From Anisodus tanguticus (lineage: Eukaryota > Streptophyta > Magnoliopsida > Solanales > Solanaceae), in assembly GCA_034509755.1 (NCBI GenBank), contig CM067547.1:45596859-45660858 (forward strand): a DNA stretch of 64,000 nucleotides, read 5' to 3'. The position numbers and the translations under genes are program-made. The notes beneath the pieces were generated by a model. The model worked only from the letters and a program-made list of their open reading frames with translations, was not told the DNA's origin and did not search any database. Below, piece after piece: positions 32,801 through 44,169 of the stretch; within the stretch, counting starts at the first letter, position 1, and every line of letters starts with the position of its first letter.

Positions 32801-34908
32801 CATGATAATTATTTAAGGACTGTTATCCAGTTGTTGCATTAAGATATCTGAAGTGAACTAATGCTTAATTGGGAAGGGCATGGAGTACGGAAATTATTTT
32901 TTTAAGTACGAGCCAAGTCTGGCCTATCCTCTATCAAATCGTGGGTGCTTTTATTGTGTTTACTTCATTAAGGCATTGTATGGGATTAAGTCTATATAAT
33001 TACTAGTAGTTAATAATTGTTCTCATGAACGTAAGCTGGTTTTGTAGAACAGGCTTCTTGATCATGTTTATCAATTTTCATTTGAATTCCATGCATATTT
33101 TTCAGTGACTTACTCCTCTTTTTTTAATTTAATTGCAATGTAGATTGCGTCAGATGGCCAGTGCTAGTAATAGCTATTCTGGCGTCTGTTGTGGGAAGTC
33201 AGGCAATCATCAGCGGAACATTCTCAATTATCAACCAGAGTCAATCCCTTGGTTGCTTCCCAAGAGTCAAGGTTGTTCACACCAATGCCAAAATACATGG
33301 CCAGGTATACATTCCCGAGATCAATTGGATACTCATGATTCTTTGTGTTGCTGTGACTATTGGATTCAGAGACACGAAGCACATGGGAAATGCGTCAGGT
33401 ACTTGTGACCAGCCATTATTTCTCCAAGCCACGTTATAAAAGCATCAAATACTGTCTACTGTCAGTCATTCTCAAAAGCCTTTTACAGTTCTGACTAACT
33501 TCTTAGATATGGCTTAATGTGATCTTCAAAAATCTTTTATACCTCCTTACAATAGATGTTTCCTTTGCTATATGCTATAGAAAAGATGTTTCACATTCCT
33601 AGCTTTCTTAGGATACAATTCGTTGTTTGCTGCTTTTATAGTGACTTGATCAGTTTTTTCCTTGTCACCCTAAACAGCTCTTTCCTTTTGTTTTCTTTTT
33701 CTATTCGTCTCTTTTCCTTCTTCTCTTTATGAATGAAGCTGTGTATCTTGCTACTTCAATGTATATCTTAAGGTATCACATTATCAATTGCAGGACTAGC
33801 AGTGATGGCAGTGATGCTGGTGACCACTTGCCTTACTTCATTAGTTATCATCCTCTGCTGGAACAAGCCTCCAATACTGGCCCTTGGATTTCTCCTTCTG
33901 TTTGGGTCTATTGAGTTACTCTACTTCTCAGCCTCCGTCATTAAGTTTCTTGAGGGCGCTTGGCTTCCGATCTTGCTTGCACTCTTTTTGGTTACTGTCA
34001 TGTTTGTTTGGCACTACGCCACAGTTAAAAAGTATGAACACGATCTCCACAATAAGGTTTCATTAGAATGGCTGCTGGCACTAGGTCCAAGCTTGGGTAT
34101 CACTCGAGTCCCTGGCATCGGCCTTGTATTCACTGATTTGACTTCTGGAATTCCTGCCAACTTCTCACGTTTTGTTACCAACCTTCCAGCCTACCACCGG
34201 ATACTTGTTTTTGTGTGTGTGAAATCTGTGCCTGTCCCTTTTGTGCCCCCAGCTGAGAGATACCTTGTAGGCCGTGTTGGTCCTGCAGCTCATCGTTCTT
34301 ATAGATGCATTGTCCGTTATGGTTACCGTGACGTTCACCAGGATGTCGACTCCTTTGAATCTGAACTAGTCAGTAAGCTGGCTGATTTCATCCGGTATGA
34401 TTGGTACAAGGCGCATGGAATCATCGACACGTGCAACGAGGATGACGGCTCACGGTCTGGTGCATCGTCGGGAGAATGCAGACTGACCGTTATAGGAACT
34501 CTGGATCTGTCAGGTACACCAGCTTTCGAGCTGGAGGAAAATGTGCAACCTGCAAGCGTGTCTGTCGGGTTCCCTACAGTTGAAAGTGTGACGGATGTGA
34601 TAGAGATGCAACCTGTGGAAAGAAGAGTGAAATTTGCCATTGATAATGAGTCGGAAGGGGATTCACGGGGCGAAATGGATACTCTGCTGCAGGAGGAGCT
34701 AGAAGATTTGTATGCAGCACAACAAGCAGGGACAGCATTTATATTAGGACATTCACATGTGAAAGCAAAACAAGAATCATCTGTGTTGAAGAGGTTGGCT
34801 ATCAATTATGGTTATAATTTCCTAAGGAGGAATTGCAGGGGTGCAGATGTATCCCTCAAGGTTCCTCCAGCATCCCTTCTGGAAGTTGGTATGGTCTACA
34901 TTGTCTAA
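23802..34908 (+). CDS. KT/HAK/KUP family potassium transporter, nine coding exons
   Basis: Exons 23802-23840, 23999-24230, 24308-24553, 24629-24682, 26443-26703, 32058-32110, 32209-32326, 33144-33398 and 33794-34908 join in frame (2373 nt, 790 aa), all with GT-AG introns. The start MDVDYGKCWDTSK is typical of KUP10/11-like proteins. Hallmarks: GVVYGDLSISPLYV (28-41) in the first membrane helix, GDGLLTPVIS (163-172), QHYGTHRVG (208-216), ITGSEAMFADLGHFS (276-290), FLEGAWLPI (471-479). About twelve membrane segments are followed by a cytosolic C-terminal domain from about residue 497. The family moves K+ across plasma membrane or tonoplast, probably with H+. No frame damage is seen. Introns 4 (1.8 kb) and 5 (5.4 kb) are long; intron 5 holds copia element A. 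Confidence 0.95.
24683..26442 (+). other. intron 4 of the potassium transporter gene (1760 bp)
   Basis: Bounded by atgtaagctg and ttatgcag. No recognised gene or transposon. A short imperfect repeat (ctttcaactgaaaggaatatgtt, again ctttcaactaaaaggaatatgtt) occurs at about 25660 and 25779. Confidence 0.7.
26879..27045 (+). repeat. 5' LTR of element A (167 bp)
   Basis: Nearly identical to 31120-31284. It starts tattagcacgtgtactagtg and ends gattaatacaatcttaca, directly before the primer site. Confidence 0.9.
27046..27059 (+). other. primer binding site of element A
   Basis: tggtatcaggagcc follows the 5' LTR and matches the 3' end of initiator tRNA-Met (TGGTATCAGAGCC) with one extra G. Confidence 0.8.
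27060..27557 (+). other. leader of element A where gag should be
   Basis: Pyrimidine-rich leader with a run of 19 C (27139-27157). No gag or CCHC zinc knuckle can be read on the plus strand. The protease frame starts only a few codons after the leader, which implies that gag was deleted. Confidence 0.6.
27558..31125 (+). pseudogene. pol of copia element A (protease, integrase, RT, RNase H), broken
   Basis: Order along the plus strand: protease with YMDTGTTSHLT (Asp codon 27594), GAG-pre-integrase (WHSRLGHPGSHV, about 27988), integrase (FQCDNGREFNN about 28350, GKAERILRNINNMIR about 28453), a Pro/Thr-rich linker (28900-29560), RT (KARFAAND, QLDVKNVFLNGD, YVDDIVLT about 30160) and RNase H (SNAEAEYKALL, HQRTKHIEMDIHFVRE). 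Stops or frameshifts separate most domains, for example near 28049, 28548, 29673 and 30517. The final stop TAG (31123-31125) lies inside the 3' LTR. Not functional. Confidence 0.9.
31120..31284 (+). repeat. 3' LTR of element A (165 bp)
   Basis: Follows the purine tract gagggggtg. Few differences from the 5' LTR, mostly single bases, so the insertion is fairly young compared with others here. Confidence 0.9.
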
Positions 34909-35146
34909 GTTGTAATAGACCAACCAGGCATGTCACTTTACACGTTAGCTTTGTATCTTATTAGGACGTTCTTATTTAGAGGTAAATATAATTATGCAGA
35001 TTACTGAAGTTAATCATTTTGATCTTTTATCTATTTAAAAAATTTTGAGGTATCATTCTTCAAATAGAATAACAGAGAGTATTAAAACGATACAAATATA
35101 AGGCTAGAAAATATAATTAAAATCTCAGCTGCTTCATTCTCCAAAA
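34909..35146 (+). other. 3' flank (probable 3' UTR) of the potassium transporter gene
   Basis: About 240 bp between the stop codon and the next LTR element. AT-rich with ttgtaatag and aataacag type signals but no unambiguous polyadenylation site. Confidence 0.4.
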
Positions 35147-35849
35147 TGATATAGATCAAAACGCAGAATCGAAAAATAGAAGTAAATCAAAGATGAGAAT
35201 TGAAGAAATTGGTATGAGAATAAATGGATAGAAGCAAGATCCAATTAGGATTAGATTCATGGGCAAATTTGGATATATGAAATCCAAACCCTCCCAATTG
35301 AATCAACCTAAGAGAACATATACTATTTGAAGTTCAATAAGAGTTAATCAATTGAATCCACAAATAAACAACTCCATATGAAAATCAATGGAAAATGGTT
35401 TCAATAGCCAACAATGGAATCCACCAATTACACTAAACTAAGCTATCAAGCTAATAACTTTTTAAGAGTATTCATCTCAACATCATCAAAAACTAAGTAA
35501 TGAAATGATTAAGTATGATATTTATATTAAACAAGCTAAAGAAGATTAGATCGGTTATTACAATAATATCCTTAATGAAGTAAGTGTCTTGTTTTGTAGT
35601 TTTCTTTATGGATGATGGCTTGAATTTAGAAAATAACCTCTTTTCATGACTATCGACCATTGTCCCCTCCATCTCATCTTCACTCCACGTGACCAAGCAA
35701 TCATCTATACATCATACGCTCTCCTATGAAGCTCCTCAAAGGTCTCCAAAGCATCTCTTAGTATCAACCTGGCTGGTAGGGCTTGAAGTTCTTTGGCTCA
35801 GCCTCGAGTGAAGCAATTTGAATCATGTGTGCTCCTCGAGATCGTATCA
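35147..35849 (-). repeat. 3' LTR of the LARD-like element (703 bp)
   Basis: Aligns with 40357-41112 across its length, including gctcctcgagatcgtatca at the right end. The left 60 bp are more diverged. Confidence 0.8.
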
Positions 35850-35862
35850 TCCTCCCCTTCTT
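35850..35862 (-). other. polypurine tract of the LARD-like element
   Basis: Minus-strand aagaaggggagga directly before the LTR start TGATACGATC. Confidence 0.7.
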
Positions 35863-37801
35863 GAAAATGATTCGTCCTCGAATCTGTACCTTGCAAGACA
35901 TAGAAGAGTATGAGTGCATATCCTCGCACACAACAAACAAGGTAATCATCATAAGGCAAATGATAATACCTAAAGTAAGCAAAGCATGTAACCAACACAC
36001 TAAATGACTCACTTTTATGATATAATGAAGCATCATAAGGATCTAGAAAGACTATGTATCCCAATAATGCCCAAGAAACTTGGCTATTCAAGACATGTTG
36101 ACAAAAGGGTAAATTAAGGAACTCAATGCATTTAGGAAAACAAACATGCAAGTTCTCATTGGTCCTAGCAATCAATCAAGAAGCACATATCTCCCATTAA
36201 GTCAAGAAACAATTGATCTCCCTCACGGATAAGTGCAATATCACAAACAATACCAACCCAAGTCAAGAGTTTAATCATTCCAGTAGCCCATCCCAAGAAA
36301 GGAATCACTCTCAAGTCAACACCAGGGTCAAATACAAAGGTATCCCCCACACTCTTTTGCTCACATTCTCCATGCAAAAACATGAACTTAAGTAATAACA
36401 CTAGTAAATAATCACATGAATGATTATAAGTGCTACTGTTATACTCATCACACAAGTAAGTTACCTCCATGGCTTTAGAAAGCCCAAGAAGAAGCACGAG
36501 CCACGAGTACATACCGTCCGTGAAGAAAGTACAAAATGTGACGTCATACCAAGTTGTTGTCCAATGAGGTTCCCTCCAAAACTCCCCTTCAAATCTTCTC
36601 CTTTGATGAAGCTTCACAAACAAGTTAATGGCATAATCAAGTTTATCAAGAGAGAGAGTTTTACCTTTAAGCTCATCGCTCCTATGCCAAGCTTTGAGCA
36701 TCATCTTCTCACCCTTTAGGTTAGAAGATCTAGCATAGTCTTTAAAAAAGTATGCTCTTTTCCTTTTAAATCGCTCCCCTTCTTTAAAGAGCAATCTTCA
36801 CTTCCGAAAGCCTTTCCTAAATTCGGCATTGGTCCATCAAGTGGGTCACAAACCCTCAAGAAGGACTTTCCGTCATCGGGGAGGGCATCATCCTCCCATG
36901 GTGGATTACCAAATACCTTGTAGCCTCCAAAGGTAGCTACATGTTGATCATTACAACACATTACCACCATGAACTTCACTTTCAATAGTTTTGTCATTAT
37001 CAAATGAGACATTATCCTTAAAGAGAGAACAATCAATAAATGATGAGGATTCTAAACATGTATGTTCACTCTCATAAAGACAAATGTTATTTTTCAAAGT
37101 AATTTCCTTTTCATGACTATCTATATGACCAATAACACCTTCAGCATCACTAAGTTGAGGTTCATTAAGCACATCACCAATTTCCTCAATTAGTATACTA
37201 TCATGGCAAACAAAATTGATCAACACGAGTACCCACACTAGTTGGACGCAAATCGATCTTGCTAGAAGAATCAATTTGGTCATCACGGGGATCAACTAGT
37301 GTGTGAGCTATCATATCACATGACAATATATTAACATGCAAATCACAAGTGTCAACACAAGGTGGACACAAATTGATCTCACAAGAAGAATTAATTCGGT
37401 CATCAATAGGATCAACTAGTGTGGAATCACCCATTTCAACAACATTGTTAATGATATTTAAAGAACTAAGCTCATTACAGGGTAAAGACTCATTAAGTTC
37501 AACTAAGGACAAGCTATAATTCACACTCAAGTCAACAACATGAACATTCACATTAATTGGAGTGTTGAGATTAGCCATTTTACCTTGAAGTTCACACAAA
37601 GTATCTTATTTATCGTAGTTTGCATCTTTGGGGTCCATTTGCTCCTTCGGAAAGCCTTCAACTACCTCATAAACTTTCAAAGTTTGAGGTTCTCATTCAG
37701 TTTGCTTCCAAGAATACTTGCACCATTATTAAGACAACTAGAAAATAAAGAAAAGTTACATGAGTTAGAATTGGGTTGTGACAACCCTCTAACATCACTC
37801 T
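35863..37801 (-). pseudogene. 3' internal region of the LARD-like element, several open minus-strand frames
   Basis: Minus-strand open stretches at 37599-37201, 37295-36951, 37036-36716 and 36794-36165 follow one another in overlapping frames, as if one long frame had been broken by indels. The peptides contain DRINSSCEINLCPPCVDTC and RIDSSSKIDL-like repeats and a segment with possible membrane helices (WLVLLLGLSKAMEV, YLLVLLLKFMFL). I recognise no retroelement enzyme motif in them. Confidence 0.4.
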
Positions 37802-38182
37802 TTACAACCTCTCTTTTTTCTCTCTAGAGTTGTCACTTTTCTCTCCCTTACTCCTCTTAATATTTTCTCTCTCAATTTCATGGGAGTTGGGACAAGTGCT
37901 AAAAATTTCTTGAGAAGGAATTGGTGCACCCTTCAATTTTTCTTTCCCTTTGGCTTCACTTTGAAGGGCCTTCTCTTCTTGTGTCGATTGATCATTGGCC
38001 AAGCGTTGAACAACCATTTGTTGGAGAGCATTTCTTATATTGTCAATGCTTTCCTCCATCCTATCAAAACATGAAAGACCAGGATCACTCACTCGAGGAA
38101 GCGGTTCACTTGCACTTGCTTCTATAGGGGGTATGGTGGAAAGAGAAAACTTCATTTCTTGTCCACTACATACTTGTACCAT
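37802..38182 (-). pseudogene. gag-like coiled-coil ORF of the LARD-like element
   Basis: 127-codon minus-strand frame (MVQVCSGQEMKFSLSTIPPI start), with a helical stretch FDRMEESIDNIRNALQQMVVQ followed by a Lys/Glu-rich part (EAKGKEKLKGAP, KRSKGEKSDNSREKKER). The helix plus charged linker is what the N-terminal part of plant Ty3/gypsy polyproteins often looks like, but no diagnostic motif was seen. Confidence 0.4.
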
Positions 38183-38667
38183 TCTTGCTTATATAGAACC
38201 ATATGTTCTTGGAATCAAGGATATCCCAAACATATGTGACAAGGTCCATGGGAAGCACATCACACCAAACCTCATCTTGGTACTCACTATATGTAATGAA
38301 TACCTTCACGCTTCTATCAACCAAGTACCCTCTTTGATCATACTAAGGATCTCGTCTTATCACACAAGGTGTCCTAAACCATTCAACCATTTGCGGTGTA
38401 ATGTACTTGCCATGACTACCATCATCAAGCACAAGATAGTAACCCTCACAACCAAAGGCACTAACCTTCATTTTAAGAATCCGCCTCTTTGGGTCATTTC
38501 CTCCTTAAAACATGGCATTTCCTCTACTTTCATTGCCTACCGAGGCTCCCCTTATACCTTCAACATCATAGCCATATTGAGAACATGACACACTAGTTCT
38601 AAGATAAGTAGCACGATTCATTGTATTTCTCTCTTCTCCTTCTAGGACGACTCCTACTTGGCCCAAC

Positions 38668-39153
38668 CTACACACTTATACCATTTTTCATGGAATGGAA
38701 AGTATCATAAGTCAATGTACGTGAATATTTACTAGAAGGCTTTTCACAAGTATCATGCTCAAAATCGCTACCTTCTCGGTCATATTCACCACAAAGTGCG
38801 TAACCACAAGGTTTATATTCATCACAACTTCCTAACTCTTGCAAGTTTGCTCCAATCGATTTATAACGTAGGCGTGAGGAAGGAATATACCTCAAGTCGC
38901 CTCCATACCCATAGTGTGTAGTATGAGAACCATCATCACCTTCGTCCTCACCATAAGCATCTTCACCTTCCCCATGAGAAACATTCGTCTCATATTCGCT
39001 TTCGGAGTAGTAATTCTCACCATCATATTGACCATGATCATGTTGACCACCGTCGCCTCCATATTCTTCATCACTAGCATAGCAATATCCTCCATTACTA
39101 GCGGCATAGCTCTCCATGTCACCACCGTAAGATTCTGAGGCTATGGATGACAT
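38668..39153 (-). CDS. acidic Gly/Tyr/Ser-rich protein of the LARD-like element
   Basis: A 161-codon uninterrupted minus-strand frame, the first long ORF after the primer site (start 39153; leader about 1.2 kb). The product is rich in Gly, Tyr, Asp, Glu and Ser (GGDMESYAASNGGYCYAS, EYGGDGGQHDHGQYDGENYY, GEGEDAYGEDEGDDGS). Its low-complexity make-up suggests a disordered structural protein. It is intact in an element with no enzyme genes. I do not recognise the family, and it may be expressed only if the LTR is active. Confidence 0.45.
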   Translation of the reverse strand: MSSIASESYGGDMESYAASNGGYCYASDEEYGGDGGQHDHGQYDGENYYSESEYETNVSHGEGEDAYGEDEGDDGSHTTHYGYGGDLRYIPSSRLRYKSIGANLQELGSCDEYKPCGYALCGEYDREGSDFEHDTCEKPSSKYSRTLTYDTFHSMKNGISV

Positions 39154-40356
39154 AATTTCTTATATCTCCTTCCTTTATGAATCATCTTCTTGTACCTACA
39201 AAATGAGCAAACAAGTTAGCAGCAAAAGCTCCTCACGTCACTCATATTTGCACTCAAGACTTACCACAACCTAATGCTTCTTCCAAAGTTGGTATAGAAA
39301 CCACTTGTCCAATCAATTCACACGGTTGCTAAGATTTGTGGAAGAATGGATTCTTGTTTAAGGAATGACGGATGACTCAAAACAAAAGGACAAGAGTCAA
39401 GCGATTCACAACGAAATAAAAGAGAAAAGCTTAAGAAGAATTGACACAAAATGAAAATGGAAGTCAAGAACCAACTAACAATTAAGCAAGGTCAATTACT
39501 TGTTAATTAGTTTATAGAATCAAAGAAATGAGAATTCAAATTTGAAAAGTGTTGAATTCGGAAACAAAACCTTTGTATGTTGTTTGGTGTTTACGTGGCG
39601 AGATCTCCCAATGCGTGAGTGGGGTGCGTGGCCAAGGATGGGTGGTACGTGGCCGAGAGAAGGCACTGCGTGGGTGGAGTTGTGTTGTGCGTGGCTGAGG
39701 TACGTGGCCCACGCAGGCTGTGTGGCCGAGGTGTGTGGCCCACACAGATGTGCGTGGGTGAAAATATTAGCCAACTAGAATTGTCCCCTCTCCTACGTGG
39801 CTGCTAACGTGGGTGGACACGTGGGTCATGTATGCCACGTGGTATTCACGTGGAGTCTTCTTTTTGATGATTTTTTGACTTTTTGGGACCCCACAACTTA
39901 GTAGCTTCCTTTTTGGGTAGAGAAACACTTTTCCACCACTTTGGATGAAAACTTCAAACACCCCTTGTAGCTTCTTCTTCCCTTGAAGATATGAAGATTG
40001 CTCAAGAATAGCAAAATTCAATGTAGGTCCATATCAACTCGAAATCACTTCAAATTTTAGATCTAGGCTCTCCTTGATGTAGAGAACAAATCTCAATGGT
40101 TATTGAAGTCAATTGAACTCAAATTCATATAGACCCATTTGATGTTCTTCAAACCTTCAAGGTCCTTCAATGGTGAAAGATTCAAAACGCCTCCAAATGC
40201 TACGAAATATGATATCTAGGGGTTTTTTTATATCAAGGAACTTCAAATCCACCAAAATAACAACAAATTTTTCTGATTTTTTGGGATTTTCAAAATAGAA
40301 AAACATAGGATTAAAAGTTATAGATATAATCATTTAGCCTAAGCTCTGATATCAAA
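39154..40356 (-). other. leader region of the LARD-like element, with primer binding site
   Basis: Between the 5' LTR and the first ORF. The primer site is the reverse complement of 40338-40354. A GC-rich block at about 39595-39775 contains many degenerate copies of gcgtggccgagg / tgtgtggccca, a short tandem expansion. Confidence 0.55.
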
Positions 40357-41112
40357 TGATACGATCCAGCTTGTGGAAGACATAGATTCAAACAACAAAA
40401 AACGCATAAACTAAAATAACAAGAAATTGGGGATGAGAATTGAAGAAATTGAATGAGAATATAAGGATAGAAGCAAGACCGAAAGAATAATGATTCTATG
40501 GGCAAACTTAGGTATATAAAACCTAAATCCTCCCAATTGAAATCAACCCTAAGAACATATACTATTTGATTTCAACAAAGAGTAATCCAACTTAATCCAC
40601 AAATAGATAACTCTATATGAAAATCAATGGAAAGGGTTTCAATAGCCAACAATGGAATCCACCATAATTACTATCACTAACACTAATAACTAAATTAGCA
40701 CTACACTAAACTATGCTATCAAGCTAATCACTCTTCAAGAGTATTCATCTCAACATCATCCAAACTAAGTAATGAAATGACCAAGTATGATAATTATACT
40801 AAACAAGCTAAATAATACTAGACTAGTTATTACAATAATACCTTAATGAAGTAAGGGCCTTATTTGGTAGTCTTCTTTAAGGATGATGGCTTGAATTTAG
40901 AAAATAGCATGGCTAACCACCATCGTCCCCTCCAGCTCATCTTCACTCCGCGCGACCAAGCAATCATCCATATATCATATGCTCTCCTATGAAGCTCCTC
41001 AAATGTCTCCAAAGCCTCTCTTTATATCAACATGGCTTGTAGGGCTTGAAATTCCTTGGCTCGGCTTCGAGTGAAGCAATTTGAATCATGTGTGCTCCTC
41101 GGGATCGTATCA
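40357..41112 (-). repeat. 5' LTR of the LARD-like element (756 bp)
   Basis: TGATACGATCC...GATCGTATCA, with a 9-bp inverted end (tgatacgat / atcgtatca) that is unusually long for an LTR. Partner of 35147-35849. Confidence 0.85.
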
Positions 41113-41690
41113 GAAAAGAAAATGTTATACTGCATCATTTAGTATGAAACAAATTATATTTTCAATTATGAACGGTGGTATTCAAAGAAAGCTAGTGGAC
41201 ACTTCAATCACTTGCTATACAGACATAAAGTAACTACACCTACCAAAAGTAGAAGGAAAAACTTTACCTATTGTCGTTTTTTGCATGATTAGAATCGTGA
41301 TTATAAGATTGTTACTCTTAAGTCTTAACTCTTGGACCAATAAGTCACAACTTTTGGACAAATCACATTCCAATTCTTCACTTAATCATTGTATCCGTTG
41401 CTAAAATAGAAATGAGGTACTAAGGCCTCAATTATTTTCATTAAGATTAATACATCTGAATCTGAATGATTAAGATGTCGTCTCTAGATCTAAACACTGA
41501 ATGATTAAGACTATTTATTTTTTAACATCTGAATGTGCATAATGAATTTATCTAAACATAATATATATAATTCAAATTATAAAAGTAACTCAATATTTAA
41601 AAACAAATATAAATCTAATAAAATAAAATAAAATTATTATGTGATAAAAAATGAAATATTTATGATCGCTAGTGATGCTGGAGATGCTTT
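41113..41690. other. AT-rich intergenic stretch
   Basis: No gene or transposon recognised between the LARD-like element and the G/T-rich tract. Confidence 0.5.
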
Positions 41691-42500
41691 GTATTAGTGG
41701 TGATGGTGATAGTTGTGATGCGGAGGTGGTTGTTGTTGTAGTGATTGGCGTGATGGTAACAGTTGGTAGTGATGGCGGTGGTGGGATTAATTGATGTTAA
41801 TAATTGACGGTGTTGGTGGTGATGGATAAGGAATGTGTGGTGGTTGACGATGGTGTTGGTGGTAGTTGGCAGTGGTGCTAGTTATGATGGAAGAGGTAGT
41901 TGGTAGTAAGGATTAGACGCACTGGTGGTAGTGGCGGGCTCGACGGTGGCAATAGTAGCTATTGATATAATTATAATGATAGAGGTGTGGTAGCGACTGA
42001 CAATGACGGTTGTCAGTGGTGTTGGTTTCAACGGTAGTTGTGATTGCATAGGGTGGTTGGTGGTAGTGGCTAGTGGTTGGCGATGGTCTTGGCGATTGAT
42101 ATTGATGTTGGTGGCGGGCGGTTGTATGGTAGAGGTAGTTAATGGTCGTGGAGTGGGGGTGGGGGTGGAGTGTGATGGGTGGATATGGGTAGGTAGGTGG
42201 GTGGGTGTGGTGGGTAGTGGGGCTGGTGGTGAGGTTGGGGTTGGGAGGATGAAAGTATTGGTGGTTGACAATGGTAGTGGTTGTAGGGTGGAAGGTGAGG
42301 GTAGGGTGGAGGAGTGAGGGTTGGGAGGGTGGGGTGGTTGATAGTGGTAGTGGTGGTGGTTGTAATGGCAAGGTGGTTAGTAGTGGCAGATGAGGGGTGG
42401 AGAGAGGGTGGGGGTGGAGTTGGAGGGGTCGGGTGGAGTGGAGTGGGGTTGAAGGGTAGGGGTGGGGGTGAATATGGTGGTTGTGGATAAAGTGGTGGTA
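41691..42500 (+). repeat. G/T-rich (TGG-type) low-complexity tract, about 810 bp
   Basis: Almost free of C on the plus strand and dominated by ggtggt, gtggtg, gggtgg and gttg. The densest part (42145-42300) has many closely spaced runs of three or more G. Minus-strand open frames in it encode only Pro/Thr/His-rich low-complexity peptides and are not genes. It ends about 550 bp upstream of the 43047 start codon. Confidence 0.9.
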
Positions 42501-43046
42501 AAAATTATTTATATGAAAATAACTCTTAATAATATTAAAATTTTGTTCAAGATTTTAATAATTAACACATATTTAGATCAAATAAATGTTTAAATCTTAA
42601 TGATGATAGTTAATGGAGGTTTGAATGTCATTAAGTGCCAACAATGAAGCCTAAATATTTTATACCCGTTGAATGGCTCGTGATTCTTATTTGTTAATTA
42701 TAGGAAGAATCTTGGACAGTTAATAAGAGAAACAAAATTCATACACCACATGAAAGTCGATGGGTCAAAGATTCTTGCCACTTGTAAAGGGACTCAGATG
42801 GTGTAAAAGAACAAATCCATAGATAATACTTATTATTGGGGAAAGATTGCAAATTTTAATTTAAGTTGTCAGCCAAAAGCCACGTCATCTGTTATGAACC
42901 ACCAGTTATTTGGTTTCATCGACTGGCCGTGCATTTTCTATTCTGAAGTCTAAAAATAACTATGCCACAAACAAAATTTCTCTGCTTTAATTCCCTCCCA
43001 TATAGCACTAATAATTAAGCCTCAATTCATAAAAAGAAGCAATATA

Positions 43047-43850
43047 ATGGTGCTCATAGCTACTACCTTTACACCTTCTCAAAATAGCCTTATGCCTAAC
43101 TATTTGAGTGGTTCAGAATATTTGCCAAGATGTAGTATTAGCAGAACCTCAAAACTAGTAGCAATTTCTGCAAAGGGAAAGAAAGAGGATACAGAAGAAC
43201 CCAAGGAGAAGAAGAAGCAATCTTTGTTTTCAAGTGTAACAGAAGCTCTGGATTTTTCCCAAGTTAGATCAGCAAAGGACGCCGAGCTTCTTGATGAAGC
43301 TCGAGAAAAAACACAATCTGGAGAGCGAATGTCCAGAGAAGAGGTAATTTTTTGTGCTTGATTATGTCATTAATCATTTGTATAATGATACTATAAAATA
43401 GTTTATGCCATTAAGTCACTTAAAAGCCTGGAAAATAAAACATGTTATCTGTTACGACATGTGATACTATATTGTCCGTCTTTCTCATTGTCGTTAATAT
43501 TTGTTTACTTATGAATACATCTTTGTAGTATGGAGCTTTGAGAAGGAAGATTGGTGGCACATACAAAGATTTCTTCAAGTCCTACGTCGAAGGTAATTAC
43601 CTAACTTTTAGTACCCAGGGTATGTAATTTGTAGATTAATTAGCATGCAATTAACCACTTTTTTTTTTGGTAACAAACAGTGGATGGGCAATATGTGGAG
43701 GAGGGATGGGTAGACAAGACGTGCAAGGTTTGCAAGAAGGATACAAGAGGAGAAGCAAGACAAGTGGATAAGTTTGGTAGATATGCACACGTGGCTTGCC
43801 TTGAGAAATCCAAATCCGGGAATTTCTTCACCAATCTCTTCTCAAGATGA
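43047..43850 (+). CDS. probable plastid-targeted 176-aa protein with a C-x2-C...H-x2-C site
   Basis: Three exons (43047-43343, 43529-43592, 43681-43850) join in frame through GT-AG introns to 531 nt. The N-terminus (MVLIATTFTPSQNSLMPN ...) is rich in Ser/Thr and poor in acidic residues up to about residue 45, as in a chloroplast transit peptide. Then follows a Lys/Glu-rich hinge (KKEDTEEPKEKKKQ). The conserved-looking C-terminal part has FFKSYVE and a possible zinc site with Cys135, Cys138, His157 and Cys160 (TCKVCKK ... YAHVACLEK), ending SGNFFTNLFSR. No frame damage. I cannot name the family; a thylakoid or stromal zinc-binding protein is the best guess. Its plus-strand neighbours are transposons, so the context gives no clue. 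Confidence 0.85.
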
Positions 43851-44169
43851 AATTTTGTCATCAAGGGTCACTTAGTACTGATTCATATATATATATATAT
43901 ATAGTAGTAATTTATTTTCCTTTGAAGTCGTAAAAGTTCAAGAATATGAATATTACCGTGTCCTTTTGTCTAAATTTTCAATATCATTACATTGTTTTCT
44001 CTGGCCATTTTGTATTTCTTTCTCTTTCTTTTCGGATGTTGAAGAAAACGAAACTAGAAAGCAAACTAGGATTCAACCAGACTCAATTATGAGTGTCACT
44101 AATTGGTCTAAGCCTCTTGAATATATTTTTATATCACATAAATTTCATATATATGGTCATATAACTATT
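43851..44169 (+). other. 3' flank of the plastid-protein gene
   Basis: Holds an (at)n microsatellite at about 43887-43903 and no other recognised feature. The gene's 3' UTR must lie in its first part. Confidence 0.4.

Larger units (their letters stand above)
35147..41112 (-). mobile_element. large LTR retrotransposon without recognisable pol (LARD-like), minus strand
   Basis: LTRs 35147-35849 and 40357-41112 frame about 4.5 kb. A minus-strand primer site (tgatatcagagctta, initiator tRNA-Met type) abuts the right LTR and a purine tract (aagaaggggagga) abuts the left one, so both ends agree on orientation. The flanks caaaa (35142-35146) and gaaaa (41113-41117) agree at 4 of 5 bases. Minus-strand frames encode acidic or low-complexity gag-like proteins, but no protease, RT or integrase motif was found. 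It would need a helper element. Confidence 0.75.

Noticed and set aside
37540..38588. Plus-strand open frames in the LARD-like element
   Set aside because: They lie opposite better-supported minus-strand gag-like frames in an element whose primer site and purine tract both point to the minus strand.
41882..42371. Long minus-strand open frames rich in Pro, Thr and His
   Set aside because: They follow from the C/A-rich strand of the G/T-rich tract, with no start context, splice sites or domain.
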